Assembly (NCBI GenBank): GCA_016869375.1
Contig: VGEH01000018.1
Span: forward strand, 1-45,355
Source: Alphaproteobacteria bacterium
Lineage (GTDB): Bacteria; Pseudomonadota; Alphaproteobacteria; SHVZ01
Direction: 5' to 3'
Length of the DNA stretch: 45,355 bases
The notes under the pieces were generated by a model, which was not told the DNA's origin, did not search any database, and saw nothing but the letters and a program-made list of their open reading frames with translations. The number at the start of each line of letters is the position of its first letter. The first letter of the stretch is position 1. Positions 45,010-45,355 of this stretch are shown here, in pieces. The translations under genes were made by a program, and so were the position numbers.

Positions 45010-45240
45010 ATGAGCGCGCTCACCCTGGAGAAGGCGCTCTAGATTGTCGATCATGCGCGTAAGCATCGCCGCACGCTGACGAAGAAACCGGTCGCCTACG
45101 CGATCGTCGATGCCGGTGGCAACACCCTCGCGCTGGCGCGCGAGGAGAAGGCCGGCTTCCTTCGCGCTCAGCTCGCGCTTAACAAGGCCTGGGGCTGTCT
45201 TGCGATGGGGATGCCGAGCCGCACGCTGCGCGATCAGGTT
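45010..45240 (+). pseudogene. GlcG/HbpS-like (DUF336) heme-binding family remnant, in-frame TAG and 3' truncated
   Basis: MSALTLEKAL*IVDHARKHRRTLTKKPVAYAIVDAGGNTLALAREEKAGFLRAQLALNKAWGCLAMGMPSRTLRDQV; TAG at 45040-45042; homology appears lost after about 45240. Confidence 0.65.
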
Positions 45241-45355
45241 CAGGGCGATAACGTACAGAATCTTTCGCACTTTCGGGAATGGTGGCTTCTTCTAGAGTGA
45301 AGGAGCAAACGATGAGCAGTGAGACTGCGATGGGCCAGGTGATCCAGATCGACGA
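45241..45355 (+). mobile_element. left end of a probable IS256-family insertion sequence (transposase ORF starts 45312, truncated by window)
   Basis: RBS-like AGGAG then MSSETAMGQVIQIDE..., resembling the N-terminus remembered for IS256-family transposases; coincides with loss of DUF336 similarity. Confidence 0.5.

Noticed and set aside
1-45355. CRISPR arrays, tRNA or rRNA genes
   Set aside because: No spaced direct repeats or recognisable tRNA/rRNA sequence seen; intergenic spaces are short

Overview
High-GC bacterial chromosome segment, probably alphaproteobacterial by gene order and codon bias (inference). It is dominated by an essentially complete type VI secretion system (T6SS) of the Imp/TssC-TssC2 type, about 10.0-41.97 kb: clpV-hcp-vgrG-(unknown)-tssB-tssC-tssC2-tagJ-tssE-tssF-tssG-[methyltransferase-Ser/Thr kinase-PAAR-methyltransferase]-fha-tssK-tssL(OmpA)-[short tssM-like]-tssM-tagF-pppA, with tssA and tssJ on the opposite strand. 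A divergent class-3-lipase-like gene next to clpV is a candidate effector. The left flank has a GH51 arabinofuranosidase fragment, a DHDPS-family enzyme, and a tightly overlapping five-gene signalling operon: membrane sensor, sensor-HAMP-MFS fusion, ABC substrate-binding protein, PanB-like enzyme, RsbU/SpoIIE phosphatase. The right flank has an unknown helical protein, an RsbW-like ATPase, an RsbV-like STAS protein, a 3-hydroxybutyrate dehydrogenase-like SDR, and a GlcG/DUF336 remnant with an in-frame stop next to the start of a probable IS256-family transposase. Most interesting: (i) two different methyltransferases translationally coupled into the T6SS operon around a kinase/PAAR pair; (ii) a tandem pair of TssM-family GTPase-like proteins; (iii) split partner-switching components (RsbU on one side, RsbW/RsbV on the other) bracketing the T6SS; (iv) apparent homology, by eye, between the C-terminal helical half of the T6SS kinase and the unknown protein beyond tssJ; (v) a sensor/MFS fusion plus a PanB-like enzyme in the putative input operon. 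All family calls are from reading motifs; no database search was run.
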